Below, piece by piece: positions 8,572-17,932 of a stretch of 64,000 bases of DNA. Every line of letters starts with the position of its first letter. Position 1 is the first letter of the stretch. The notes under the pieces are model-generated. The model did no database searches. It was given only the letters and a program-made list of their open reading frames with translations, and was not told where the DNA came from. The position numbers and the translations under genes are program-made. The DNA comes from Fermentimonas sp. (GTDB lineage Bacteria; Bacteroidota; Bacteroidia; Bacteroidales; Dysgonomonadaceae): contig JADMKP010000012.1 in the NCBI GenBank assembly GCA_015478775.1, positions 186,001-250,000 of the forward strand. Direction: 5' to 3'.

Positions 8572-9966
8572 TTATAATTTAGTAGCATCATTATCTCTTC
8601 TTCTTTCTAGAGCTATTGAAATTTTCCTCATCTTTTTTTCACTTAAAGGGTAAAGTGAAATTAATATTATGGATAAAACTGTGCCTATAGCTGGAAGTAA
8701 ACTCATAAACATTTTAATTCCTTGTATGGTTTCAGGATTTTGTGCAGTGTTTGCTTGAAATCCAAAATAGGCAAGTAGCCAGCCCGTAAGTGCACTTCCT
8801 ATTGCCCAGCCAAGCTTTTGACTCATAGAAGAAGAGCTGAATATTAATCCTGTTGCCCTGTTGCCAGTTTTATACTCTGAGTAGTCGGCACAATCAGCAT
8901 ACATCGACCAAAGCAGGGGGAATATACTTCCAGCGCATATGCTTATAAGTACTTGAAATATAAATATCCAAATCAGGTTTTCTTTAGATATCCAGAAAAA
9001 AATCACACTTAATATTGTGGCTATTGCCATAGATCCTATATAAGTATTTTTTTTGCCTATTTTAATGCTTAACGGAGCTGAGAGAATTACACCTACTAAA
9101 TTGGCAATTTGACCTATGGCCAAGTATAGTCCACTTAGAACAAATGAAAAGTTAAATAGCGAAATGTTCCTTATAGATTCTTCTTGTATATAATATTTAA
9201 AATAATATACAGTTGCCCCATCGCGTATTGAATTAAAAATGAGTGCGGCAACTCCAGCTCCAAGAAGTAACCACCAAGGTTTGTTCCTCATTAAATCCTT
9301 TAAATCTTCAGATGCTTTTGATTGTGTTCTTATGGGCTTAACTCTCTCACGTGTAAGACCGAATGTAAGGAAAAAGAGTATTATACATATAACAGAAAAT
9401 ACTGCCACAGCCATAATCCAACCATGTTCTACAGATTTATTGCCAGTTATTCTTTCGCTAAAGAAATTAACCATTGGCATAAACATAAGAAGGGCAAAAA
9501 AGCTTCCTATATAAGCAAATGCCATCCTAAATGAAGAGAGTATATTGCGGTCGCTTGAATTTGGACTCATAACTCCTAATAGTGAAGCGTAGGGGACGTT
9601 AACCACAGTATAGGCCGTCATCATAAGCGTATAAGTGATATATGCATAAATGATTTTTCCTCTCAAATCAAGATCGGGTGAGGTAAATGTAATTACTCCA
9701 ATTATACCAAAAGGTATAGCTCCCCATAGTATATACGGACGGAACTTACCGTGGCGAGTGTTGGTTCTGTCCGCAATTAAACCCATCAACGGGTCGGACA
9801 CTGAGTCCCACACTCTTGTTATGAGAAACATAGTGCCAACCACTGCAGCAGGTAAACCGAATACATCGGTATAGAATATCATTAGGTAAGATCCGAAAAG
9901 TTTCCAAAACATGGAGGATGACATATCTCCAAAGCCATAGCCAATCTTCTCTTTTAGTTTAATCAT
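8572..9966 (-). CDS. GPH-family (MFS) sugar:cation symporter, probable mannobiose permease
   Basis: A 464-residue inner-membrane transporter with about 12 transmembrane segments. The N-terminal 'KIGYGFGDMSSSMFW' and the loop 'SDPLMGLIADRTNTRHGKFR' with 'RPYILWGAIPFG' are signatures of the glycoside-pentoside-hexuronide symporters related to MelB. Within the mannan operon it probably carries beta-1,4-manno-oligosaccharides from periplasm to cytoplasm for the epimerase and phosphorylase. The same role is assigned to ManB in the B. fragilis mannan cluster. Spacing to its neighbours is 27 and 29 bases, consistent with one transcript. Confidence 0.88.
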   Translation of the reverse strand: MIKLKEKIGYGFGDMSSSMFWKLFGSYLMIFYTDVFGLPAAVVGTMFLITRVWDSVSDPLMGLIADRTNTRHGKFRPYILWGAIPFGIIGVITFTSPDLDLRGKIIYAYITYTLMMTAYTVVNVPYASLLGVMSPNSSDRNILSSFRMAFAYIGSFFALLMFMPMVNFFSERITGNKSVEHGWIMAVAVFSVICIILFFLTFGLTRERVKPIRTQSKASEDLKDLMRNKPWWLLLGAGVAALIFNSIRDGATVYYFKYYIQEESIRNISLFNFSFVLSGLYLAIGQIANLVGVILSAPLSIKIGKKNTYIGSMAIATILSVIFFWISKENLIWIFIFQVLISICAGSIFPLLWSMYADCADYSEYKTGNRATGLIFSSSSMSQKLGWAIGSALTGWLLAYFGFQANTAQNPETIQGIKMFMSLLPAIGTVLSIILISLYPLSEKKMRKISIALERRRDNDATKL

Positions 9967-9995
9967 TGGTAAGTTGATTTTTTAGGGCTTTCATC

Positions 9996-11159
9996 TTATG
10001 TCTTCAAATTTCGATCTGCAAGATTTATTATCTTTTCTACTGAAGTAGTTGAACTTAAATCATCTTCTGGTGTATTTATACAATAATCAATAAGTTGCTC
10101 AACTGTAGAGGTTGCAACGTGTATCCGAGTATCACTTGATGCATAATAAATAAATACTTTATTATCATTATCGCATATCCACCCGTTAGAGAAAAGCACG
10201 TTTGACACGTCTCCAATACGTTCTTCATCTTCTGGAGCCATAAAATATCCTCCAGGTGAAGCAATTAATTCAGATGGATCACTTAACGATGTCATGTAAA
10301 GGTAGAGTACATAACGTAAGCCAGCAGCGCACGCTCTTACTCCATGTGCCAAATGCAACCATCCTTTTTCTGTTTTAATAGGAGGAGGCCCTTCTCCGTT
10401 TTTCAACTCAGTAATAGTGTGATACTTCCTTCTGTTGATAATTTTCTCTTCAATGATTTCTGCATTAGCTATGTCTTTTACTAGTGACCAGCCTATTCCC
10501 ATTCCACCGCCGTCGATGAAGCCGCTTTGTGGGCGAGTATATAATGCATATTTCCCATTTATAAATTCAGGATGCAATACTACATTGCGTTGCTGATGTA
10601 CCGATTTAATATCAGAGAGTCTTTCCCAATGCTCTAAATCTTTGGTTCTAACAACTCCAGTAGAAGCTACAGCTTTAGATAGATTCCCCTCTTCTGCTGT
10701 GGGGTCTAACCTTTCTACACAAAAAAGACCATATACCCAGCCGTCCTCATGATGAGTTAGTCGCATGTCATATATATTTGTCGCTGGCTCTATTGCTTCA
10801 GGAATATGAATAGGATAATCGCGAAACCTAAAGTTGTCAATTCCATTATCACTCTCGGCTATTGCAAAAAAAGACTTCCTGTCCACTCCTTCTGTGCGTA
10901 CAACAAGCAAGTATTTTCCATTCCATTTTATTGCACCAGGATTTAAAACAGAGTTAATCCCTATTCGCTCCATAAGATATGGATTAGTTTCCTTGTTGAA
11001 ATCAAAACGCCAATGCAAAGGTGCATGGTCGGAAGTTAGTATAGGATTCTTATAACGTTTATACAATCCGTTATATTTAGAAACAGGCTCATTTTTTTTA
11101 ATAAGCAATTTATCATGCTCCCTTTTGAGTATATTTAGTTTATCATAAAATGATGTCAT
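9996..11159 (-). CDS. GH130 4-O-beta-D-mannosyl-D-glucose phosphorylase
   Basis: A 387-residue cytoplasmic five-bladed beta-propeller enzyme. It should phosphorolyse Man-beta-1,4-Glc to mannose-1-phosphate and glucose, conserving the bond energy. Sequence and length fit the GH130_1 mannosylglucose phosphorylases: 'VLNPGAIKWNGKYLLVVRTEG' and 'EPATNIYDMRLTHHEDGW', in which D131 occupies the position of the proposed catalytic Asp. The 'RNVVLHPEFINGKYALYTRP' strand is also typical. No export signal is seen. It sits next to the GH26 mannanase (6-base gap) and the permease, as in known mannobiose pathways, so a function in glucomannan rather than N-glycan breakdown is favoured. Confidence 0.92.
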   Translation of the reverse strand: MTSFYDKLNILKREHDKLLIKKNEPVSKYNGLYKRYKNPILTSDHAPLHWRFDFNKETNPYLMERIGINSVLNPGAIKWNGKYLLVVRTEGVDRKSFFAIAESDNGIDNFRFRDYPIHIPEAIEPATNIYDMRLTHHEDGWVYGLFCVERLDPTAEEGNLSKAVASTGVVRTKDLEHWERLSDIKSVHQQRNVVLHPEFINGKYALYTRPQSGFIDGGGMGIGWSLVKDIANAEIIEEKIINRRKYHTITELKNGEGPPPIKTEKGWLHLAHGVRACAAGLRYVLYLYMTSLSDPSELIASPGGYFMAPEDEERIGDVSNVLFSNGWICDNDNKVFIYYASSDTRIHVATSTVEQLIDYCINTPEDDLSSTTSVEKIINLADRNLKT

Positions 11160-11165
11160 AATATT

Positions 11166-12572
11166 TTATTTCAGGTCAGGCAATTCATCACGAGTAAGTA
11201 CAAATGGTAGGTTAAAAGCATCGTTCCACCACCTAATAGGTGCATGTTCATGAGACACATCTTTGAATGCATCGCTATTTGAATTCAAAGTGCGATTATA
11301 ATCATACCAAGGCATAAACCATATCCATTTAGCTCCTGCATCCCACTGTTTGCTTATCTCAGCCACATTGCCACACTCGCTAAGAGCTGCGGGCTTACCG
11401 GGATAGCGTTGCTGCAGAGTAGCAAATTCGTTATCTATGTTTTTTGCTTCTGATGCATTGTAGATATCTCTCCCTACCATATCAACATAATCATCACCCG
11501 GATACCAGTCATGATCGGTTATTTGAGAGGTCCATACCCATATTAGATTGTTAAGTCCATGTTGATGACTCATTCGGTCGTACATAAGCCTCCAGAGCTT
11601 TTTAAGAGGTTCAGCACCACCAGCACCCCACCAAAACCAAGCAGTTCCACCTGCAAACGCACCCATATTACCTGCTGCTTCATGTAGCGGTCGCCATATT
11701 ACAGGGATATTTTTATCTTTCAAAAGAAGTAAATATTCAGAAACCTTGTCTATGTCATAAATCATACGTTTGTATTCTTCAGAAGAAGGGTCTTCGATTT
11801 TTTTAACATCGAAATTAGTCTGATCTAATTGATTACCCCAGTAGAAGCTGTATGAGTTCTCATCTGAACTATTATCTGGTACATTCCAGTGCCACATGGC
11901 TGATACCACACCCCCTTTATCCCACCACTCTTCTACCGTAGATATGTCACTATAGTCTATCCAGCTGGAAGGAGAAGCATGAAGATGTATAAAGTCGAAA
12001 CAATTTAATGCGGGCCATTTGCCAGTATGGTGGTGCACCCACTCAGCTTCGTTAATGTTCCACGACACGTTTGCCATGGTGCCCGAAAGTGTTGCATTAC
12101 CTTCCTGTTGTTTCATGAATAGGAGTAGCTTTTCTGCTTGAGGAGATAAACCTTCTCTGGGTGGTGCAGGTGCACGAGTTTTGAAATTAATGCTATATTC
12201 AGATTTATTAAAGACTCCGGTGGGTCCTTTCACGGTCTGTGAAGGGACCAATAGGATGTATTCAGTGTTTATCTGCAATGGGGGTACTGTAATTTTCAGC
12301 TCTCCATTTAATGCAGGTCTCAGATTGGTAACCGATTGCCCGTTGAGTGTTATCTGGCGGGAAGTTCCAAAAGTTATATTCACATCAAACCACAGTGAAA
12401 TCTCAGTAGTTCCTTCCAATACATCAGTTTCCCCATTAGCGGGGCTGCTTAACATAAGAATTGGAGGGCTACCTTCGGGTTCCTTAACACCGTTCTCGGT
12501 GCAGGAACCCGCAGATAACAGACTAACGAATAGCAAATACAGATTAACCTGTAAAATGACTTTTTGCATCAT
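11166..12572 (-). CDS. GH26 beta-1,4-mannanase lipoprotein
   Basis: A 468-residue retaining endo-mannanase or mannobiohydrolase anchored as a lipoprotein (lipobox Cys24, 'LSAGSC'). Residues about 37-133 look like a bacterial Ig-like domain ('SSPANGETDVLEGTTEISLWFD'). The catalytic TIM barrel follows: acid/base E298 in 'RPLHEAAG' and nucleophile E399 in 'ALSECGN', with the family 'WHW' strand near 227-229. It would release manno-oligosaccharides, typically mannobiose, at the cell surface or in the periplasm for SusCD and the permease. It lies between the surface-binding proteins and the GH130 phosphorylase in a tight operon. Confidence 0.92.
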   Translation of the reverse strand: MMQKVILQVNLYLLFVSLLSAGSCTENGVKEPEGSPPILMLSSPANGETDVLEGTTEISLWFDVNITFGTSRQITLNGQSVTNLRPALNGELKITVPPLQINTEYILLVPSQTVKGPTGVFNKSEYSINFKTRAPAPPREGLSPQAEKLLLFMKQQEGNATLSGTMANVSWNINEAEWVHHHTGKWPALNCFDFIHLHASPSSWIDYSDISTVEEWWDKGGVVSAMWHWNVPDNSSDENSYSFYWGNQLDQTNFDVKKIEDPSSEEYKRMIYDIDKVSEYLLLLKDKNIPVIWRPLHEAAGNMGAFAGGTAWFWWGAGGAEPLKKLWRLMYDRMSHQHGLNNLIWVWTSQITDHDWYPGDDYVDMVGRDIYNASEAKNIDNEFATLQQRYPGKPAALSECGNVAEISKQWDAGAKWIWFMPWYDYNRTLNSNSDAFKDVSHEHAPIRWWNDAFNLPFVLTRDELPDLK

Positions 12573-12584
12573 TTAATTGCTTTA

Positions 12585-14948
12585 TCACTCTATAGTTACT
12601 TTGGTGAAAATTAGGTCTGAACCTTGGATAATTAAACCTGCATTGGGATAGTCACTATCGTCAGGCGATTTATTGGCTTGGATCTGATCCAGTATTGCTC
12701 TTGTGAGCGTTACCTCAAAAACGCGCTTATCGAACTCCCACCCATAGACATCAGTAGGTACAAGGGTGTTGCTTCCAATTTCCTCAAAAATCAACCCACT
12801 AAACGAGCCGTCGTTGATCTGAGCTTGAGCCCAAACCTGATCTATTTGATCAAAGTAGAAACGCATTTTTGCTCCTGCCCTAGCACTGCTAAAGGTAGAG
12901 GCGGGAATTACAACACGACCGCCTTCACTCCACGTGATTGTAACTGGTCCAGTCCATACGGTGGCCTCGAAAGATTGTTTGTAAACGGCTACAATATTAT
13001 TGATTACAACATTCTGTCCGTGGAAGATAACACTTTGTCCCCAATCGGTTAGTGTTTGTAGCATTACCAACTCTTCATCAGTAAGCTCGAATTCAACTAC
13101 ATTGCTGTTCGGATCAAAGATATATGTGTCGCCATCCACATTATAGCGTTGAAGTATCTGTTCCCAATGTCCGTTATAGAATTTAATCTGAGAATCACCC
13201 TCACCTGTTACAGCATATGTTATCTTGAGGGTTACAGTTCCGTTGGTAAAATCTACAAATGCATTTGGATCAATAGTATACGTGCCCCAATCTAGGTTTA
13301 GTGGGCCATGATAAACTATATTTTCTATCTGTCCCATTGGCATTACACTAATTGTATAGTCAATTGCACCATTGGAAGAGACAAGTGTTAGTTTTGTATT
13401 ATTTGCAGCAGTTTGAGGAATTGTTATATACATTTTACTTCCTGCAACAATAAACTTCACTTCTGAATCATTCACTTTTACTTCGGATAATTTATCTAGA
13501 TTGGTCACTTCAATTCCAAATAACTCTCCAGCTTTGATTTCTTCATCTTCACCCGGTAAAATTGGGATGAAAGCAAATTGAGGTGCTTCGACTGTAATTG
13601 CTGGAAATTCAACACTCTCCCCATTTGCCATAAAAATAGTAAGTTCTCCACTTTCGACATTCATAGTAGGCATTTGAACCTCCAGACTGGTTGGCGATGC
13701 ATTGCTCAATTCTACCTCTCCTCCGCCTGTAAAAATCACTTTGGTTACCAGCTCGAGGTTTTCACCTGTTATAGTTACTTTATCTCCTAATGGTACTGTA
13801 CTATTGTCATATGCTGTAAACAATGGTTTTAATGTTTCAATGGGCACCTCTACTTGTACTCCACTACCAGTATTGAGTAGTAAATTGCCACTAGTTGCCG
13901 CTTCTGGCATTAACACCGTAACTTCAGTGGCATTTTGCGATTCAAGCTCTACTGGCTCATTTATACCTGGAAAGATGATATTGGTTATCAGCTCCATGTT
14001 TAAACCTTCCAATTTTATCAGATCACCCCCACGCAGAGATTCTGCAGGGATAGCAACAACGTTAGTGGGTAGTGCCATTCCGATATTTGCAATAGCTACT
14101 TCAACACCCGAAGCGGGAATCATTACAACCACTCCATCGCTCATATTTTCAGGAAGTGTAAAAAGTATAGATTGACCATCTTCATTTTCAGTTACTTCAA
14201 ATGGTATCTGGTCCTCATTAGGCATTAAAAGAGAAACTACCAAATCGAGGTCTGTTCCCATAATCTCAATTACTTCACCTGGCTTTTTGCCAGTGAGGTC
14301 TAGTGTTTCTGATACCCATGGGAGTGCAATCTCAATTTCATCGTCTGAGTATACTTCAATAGGTATCTCTTCACCATTGGAAATAATAATCTTTCCGCTT
14401 TGCGCCTCAGCAGGAACGGTTAACTGTATCTTTTTTCTCGTCTGCCCTTCAAGGAAGGAGTCACCCTCTACAATCACATTATCAAAGAAGATAACTCTTT
14501 TTATAAGATTGAGGTAGTCTCCCTCAATAGTTAGTACATCCCCAGCCTTAGCTTTCATGGGAGATACTTTGTTAATTAAAATAGGCTCAGAGTAGGTGAT
14601 TGGTGTGAGGGTTTTGATTTCCCCACGAGTTGTAACCAGTGTTATTATTCCCACTCCTGAGTCTTGGGGAATCATTACCTTGATCTCTCGTTCGTTCACA
14701 ACAATTATTTCTGTCACCTGCACAGTACCACCGCTTATTCCAGGGAAGATTACAGCAGTAACATCTCCCATATTTTGGCCAATAAATCTCAACTCACCTC
14801 CACGTAGTGCGGGTGAAGGACCAAATGAATGAAGGATAGGATCATTATTTACCTCTTCTTTCTCGCATGATGGCAGTAGGAAAACTACTAGAAGGAGCAT
14901 TATAATGTGCCTAAACCATCTATATTTTTCTGTATATATTGTTCTCAT
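12585..14948 (-). CDS. IPT/TIG-repeat surface lipoprotein, probable glycan-binding protein
   Basis: A 787-residue lipoprotein (lipobox Cys28, 'LLPSC'). About six IPT/TIG immunoglobulin-like repeats fill residues 37-530; each carries a variant of 'GGELRFIGQNMGDVTAVIFPG'. The C terminus holds two similar beta-rich modules (about 545-665 and 668-787). Both begin with a 'W-x-G or YHGP ... W' strand and end with an 'I/V-x-x-G-x-x-L/V ... I/V' strand, suggesting tandem carbohydrate-binding domains. Its position after SusC, SusD and another glycan-binding protein is where SusE/SusF-type surface glycan-binding proteins are encoded. It probably extends from the cell surface and holds mannan. No catalytic motif is seen. 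Confidence 0.8.
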   Translation of the reverse strand: MRTIYTEKYRWFRHIIMLLLVVFLLPSCEKEEVNNDPILHSFGPSPALRGGELRFIGQNMGDVTAVIFPGISGGTVQVTEIIVVNEREIKVMIPQDSGVGIITLVTTRGEIKTLTPITYSEPILINKVSPMKAKAGDVLTIEGDYLNLIKRVIFFDNVIVEGDSFLEGQTRKKIQLTVPAEAQSGKIIISNGEEIPIEVYSDDEIEIALPWVSETLDLTGKKPGEVIEIMGTDLDLVVSLLMPNEDQIPFEVTENEDGQSILFTLPENMSDGVVVMIPASGVEVAIANIGMALPTNVVAIPAESLRGGDLIKLEGLNMELITNIIFPGINEPVELESQNATEVTVLMPEAATSGNLLLNTGSGVQVEVPIETLKPLFTAYDNSTVPLGDKVTITGENLELVTKVIFTGGGEVELSNASPTSLEVQMPTMNVESGELTIFMANGESVEFPAITVEAPQFAFIPILPGEDEEIKAGELFGIEVTNLDKLSEVKVNDSEVKFIVAGSKMYITIPQTAANNTKLTLVSSNGAIDYTISVMPMGQIENIVYHGPLNLDWGTYTIDPNAFVDFTNGTVTLKITYAVTGEGDSQIKFYNGHWEQILQRYNVDGDTYIFDPNSNVVEFELTDEELVMLQTLTDWGQSVIFHGQNVVINNIVAVYKQSFEATVWTGPVTITWSEGGRVVIPASTFSSARAGAKMRFYFDQIDQVWAQAQINDGSFSGLIFEEIGSNTLVPTDVYGWEFDKRVFEVTLTRAILDQIQANKSPDDSDYPNAGLIIQGSDLIFTKVTIE

Positions 14949-14962
14949 AAATTAAGGTTTTA

Positions 14963-16204
14963 TTATTCGTTTGGTACAACGCGTATATTATCTATGCAAA
15001 TATATGGAGTACTTGTAGTACCAGTAATTCCACCGTGATATACAAACATGGTTAGTCCTCCGTAATTGCCTGCTGGTGCTGTCTCTAACGTACCACCGGC
15101 ATGATCATATTTAAACTCTGTAAGAGGTATTGAAATAGTCACCCATCCATCAGTTTGATATGACCCTGTCTTTTCCCATGGCCTCCACAAGGCTCTGGGT
15201 GTTGTCCCATCTGCAATATATCCATTTGTATCAACAGTAGACCAAGGGGTGAATATTATTTGCATTGCTAGAGTCGACCATGGTTGAGTTACATTAACTT
15301 CAAACTTTAATGTTGAATTAGCCGGGTCTGAAGAGAATAGATCACCTTCGGGTCGTCCATTAGATTTACCCCACAAATTAAAAGAGAAATCATCTTCTGC
15401 CCAGTCTACTGATGGGTCACCATCAAGAGTTCCAGTAAAATATACATAGTTGCCGCTTATGCCATCAGGATCAGAGTCTTTTAATTTGCCTGAACGCCAT
15501 CCTCCATCCGCGTTTAAATTATCCCAATCAAGAATCATTCCTCTATCGTCTCGGAATTGAAACTTTGAGCGACCATTACCATAAATTGAGTTTACATTGA
15601 TATATCCTTTTTGAGAATCATTTGGAATACGAAATGTAACTTTTGTTTTTTCTATACTTATTATATCTGTAACCGGTATATTACCCGCCATTGTAATTTC
15701 CAACGGAATATTTGGATCATCAATAAAATAATCTCCATATAAAATAGCTACATCACCATCATGAGTATACTCATTTGATATACTTGAAACTAATGGTCCA
15801 GGTACTTGAACTCCAAAATCATAAGTTATAGTATCATTGTTTTTATTCACCATGTAAATCTTATCTGTTACAACAGATGGAATTTCTCCAGGAATGGATA
15901 CAAAAAGATGATTATCAGTAATTAAACTGGTGTTTAAAATAGCCTTCTGATCATTAAACCACATCTCCCTTATACTAGTAAGATTTTTACCCACTAGTAC
16001 TATACTGTTATCCATAAAGGCTCTAACCAGAAGTGAATCTGCAGATGTAGGTTCGGGTACTCTAATATAATGAACTTCAGGAATACCATCAGTAAGCTTA
16101 AACTCGTCTGGATATTCTTCACACGAATTTAAAAAGAATAAAATGATAGGGACAAGTAAAGAGGTTAGCAACCATCCCTTTTTATATTTTATAATCTGTG
16201 TCAT
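14963..16204 (-). CDS. Surface glycan-binding lipoprotein (SGBP-B type)
   Basis: A 413-residue lipoprotein (lipobox Cys28, 'FLNSC'). The N-terminal two-thirds carries two to three IPT/TIG-like Ig domains ('LVGKNLTSIREMWFND', 'SNEYTHDGDVAILYGDYF'). The C-terminal part (about 225-413) is a beta-sandwich with many Trp residues ('MILDWDNLNADGGW', 'QPWSTLAMQIIFTPW', 'WRPWEKTGSYQTDGW'), as in Bacteroidota glycan-binding surface proteins. It should bind polysaccharide at the outer membrane beside SusCD. It is encoded directly after susD (18-base gap), the usual place. Which glycan it binds is inferred from the mannan enzymes downstream. Confidence 0.82.
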   Translation of the reverse strand: MTQIIKYKKGWLLTSLLVPIILFFLNSCEEYPDEFKLTDGIPEVHYIRVPEPTSADSLLVRAFMDNSIVLVGKNLTSIREMWFNDQKAILNTSLITDNHLFVSIPGEIPSVVTDKIYMVNKNNDTITYDFGVQVPGPLVSSISNEYTHDGDVAILYGDYFIDDPNIPLEITMAGNIPVTDIISIEKTKVTFRIPNDSQKGYINVNSIYGNGRSKFQFRDDRGMILDWDNLNADGGWRSGKLKDSDPDGISGNYVYFTGTLDGDPSVDWAEDDFSFNLWGKSNGRPEGDLFSSDPANSTLKFEVNVTQPWSTLAMQIIFTPWSTVDTNGYIADGTTPRALWRPWEKTGSYQTDGWVTISIPLTEFKYDHAGGTLETAPAGNYGGLTMFVYHGGITGTTSTPYICIDNIRVVPNE

Positions 16205-16222
16205 AATTTAAATTAGTTAAGA

Positions 16223-17908
16223 TTAATATTCAATTGATGATAAGTCAAATTCAACAGGATCCTCAAGCAAATTTGGATTCATTGTTAAGTCTGTATCAGG
16301 GAAAGGAAGCTGAAAATGACTGTCAGTTACATTAGGAGACGCACCTGCAGTGTCATAATATGTAACTGCGTTGTCTAAGACAGTACTTTCATAAAGTGAT
16401 CTTAAGCCTAAGTACTGATTCCTCCTTTGACCTTTTATTTCAGCAATAGCTTGTGCGGGTTCATAGTAATGCCAACGTACATAATCATACCATCTATCAC
16501 CTTCACAAGCAAGCTCAAGTCGTCGTTCTTTCCATATATCGTTCCATGTGATCGATGATTTTGGCTCATAACCCTGAACCGAACGTCCCCTTACATCATT
16601 ATAAGCTTTAAGAGCTCTAGCATCAGAAGTAGATGAGTTGTTTCCAAGCGCTGCTTCTGCATATATAAGATATACATCAGACAATCTTAGTAAATGAGTG
16701 CTCAAACTAGTTGCCATACGTCCCATACTGTGACCAATCCCAACAACATGGTCATTATCATTACCCACAATGTGTTTAACGCTGTTAGTTCCCACGGCGC
16801 TCTGATACTCCATGCTTGTTACTGCAAATTCTGTATAGTCTAAACCTCCCTTATCAACCCAAAAATAATCGTATACATCACCATACATCATCATTGTTGC
16901 TTTTCGTCTTGCATCAACGTTATTACGAGTTAAGCTCAATGCATTTTCCCCAAATGCATCTTGAAGATCCACAGAGGGGCCGTTATATCCACCCCATGTT
17001 GCGCCATACTCATCAATACCCTGTATGCCTAAATCAGATTGCAACGAGTTTTGAGACGTCCATTGATTAGACACAACCCAGTGCCAAGCCAATAAACTCT
17101 CCTCACTATAATTGTTTTTTAGTCTGAAAACATCAGAATAAACAGGTAATAAACTTCTGCCACTTTCATTGATAACTTTTAATGAATACTCTGCAGCTTT
17201 ATCAAGATCAGCTTGATTACGGCTACCACTCATTCCATATCCTGACTTTGTTAGATATACTTTTGATAGAAGTCCATACGCAGTATAAAGATCAATTCTA
17301 CCAGGATTGTTTTTTTCAGGTAGCCACTCTATAGCTTTTTCGAGCGTTATGATAATATAATCATAGACATTTGGAATTGTTGCTTTGAAAATACCATTGT
17401 AATTTCCCTCAGAAATTGTAGCCGAGTTATTATGAATAATTGGAACAGCTCCAAATGTGCGTACTAGATAAAAGTACGTCATGGCTTTCCATACAAGCGC
17501 TTCACCTTTCACTGTGTTTTTAGCATATTCACTAACATCGGGACCCGATTTTGTGTCAATATTTTCTAATATTCCGTTACAATATGCATTAACCGACCAT
17601 AACGAAGCCGACATATTAACTAGGTCTTCGTCGGTAGAATTTATCGTAAATGTCAAATAAGGAGAACTCCCCCAGTAATAATTGCCCGAGAGAACCTCGC
17701 CAACTTTAAAAAAACCTCTTTGGAAATCATACCATGGCGAACCATAAATAGGATTTACTGCTTGAAAGCACTGCTCATCTGTTTTGTAAAAGCTGTCCAC
17801 CGTATAGTTATCCTCAGTTGGTCTATCTAGAAAATCTTCACAACCTATCATCAATAAAAGTACTGAGATGATAGCAAAGCTTTTAGTAATTATATTATAT
17901 TTTTTCAT
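16223..17908 (-). CDS. SusD/RagB-family outer-membrane glycan-binding lipoprotein (mannan locus)
   Basis: A 561-residue lipoprotein (lipobox Cys23, 'LMIGC') with the SusD start 'CEDFLDRPTEDNYTVDSFY'. The TPR-rich fold includes 'GEALVWKAMTYFYLVRTFGAVP', and the C-terminal 'RRLELACEGDRWYDYVRW' motif is a SusD signature. SusD forms the lid over the SusC barrel and passes oligosaccharides into it. It follows its SusC partner by 24 bases. Confidence 0.95.
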   Translation of the reverse strand: MKKYNIITKSFAIISVLLLMIGCEDFLDRPTEDNYTVDSFYKTDEQCFQAVNPIYGSPWYDFQRGFFKVGEVLSGNYYWGSSPYLTFTINSTDEDLVNMSASLWSVNAYCNGILENIDTKSGPDVSEYAKNTVKGEALVWKAMTYFYLVRTFGAVPIIHNNSATISEGNYNGIFKATIPNVYDYIIITLEKAIEWLPEKNNPGRIDLYTAYGLLSKVYLTKSGYGMSGSRNQADLDKAAEYSLKVINESGRSLLPVYSDVFRLKNNYSEESLLAWHWVVSNQWTSQNSLQSDLGIQGIDEYGATWGGYNGPSVDLQDAFGENALSLTRNNVDARRKATMMMYGDVYDYFWVDKGGLDYTEFAVTSMEYQSAVGTNSVKHIVGNDNDHVVGIGHSMGRMATSLSTHLLRLSDVYLIYAEAALGNNSSTSDARALKAYNDVRGRSVQGYEPKSSITWNDIWKERRLELACEGDRWYDYVRWHYYEPAQAIAEIKGQRRNQYLGLRSLYESTVLDNAVTYYDTAGASPNVTDSHFQLPFPDTDLTMNPNLLEDPVEFDLSSIEY

Positions 17909-17932
17909 ATTTTCAATGTGTTTGATGATTGA

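Noticed and set aside
13702-14175. 157-codon open frame on the plus strand
   Set aside because: It is antisense to the TIG-repeat lipoprotein, whose signal peptide, lipobox and repeats are clear; the shadow has no recognisable motif.
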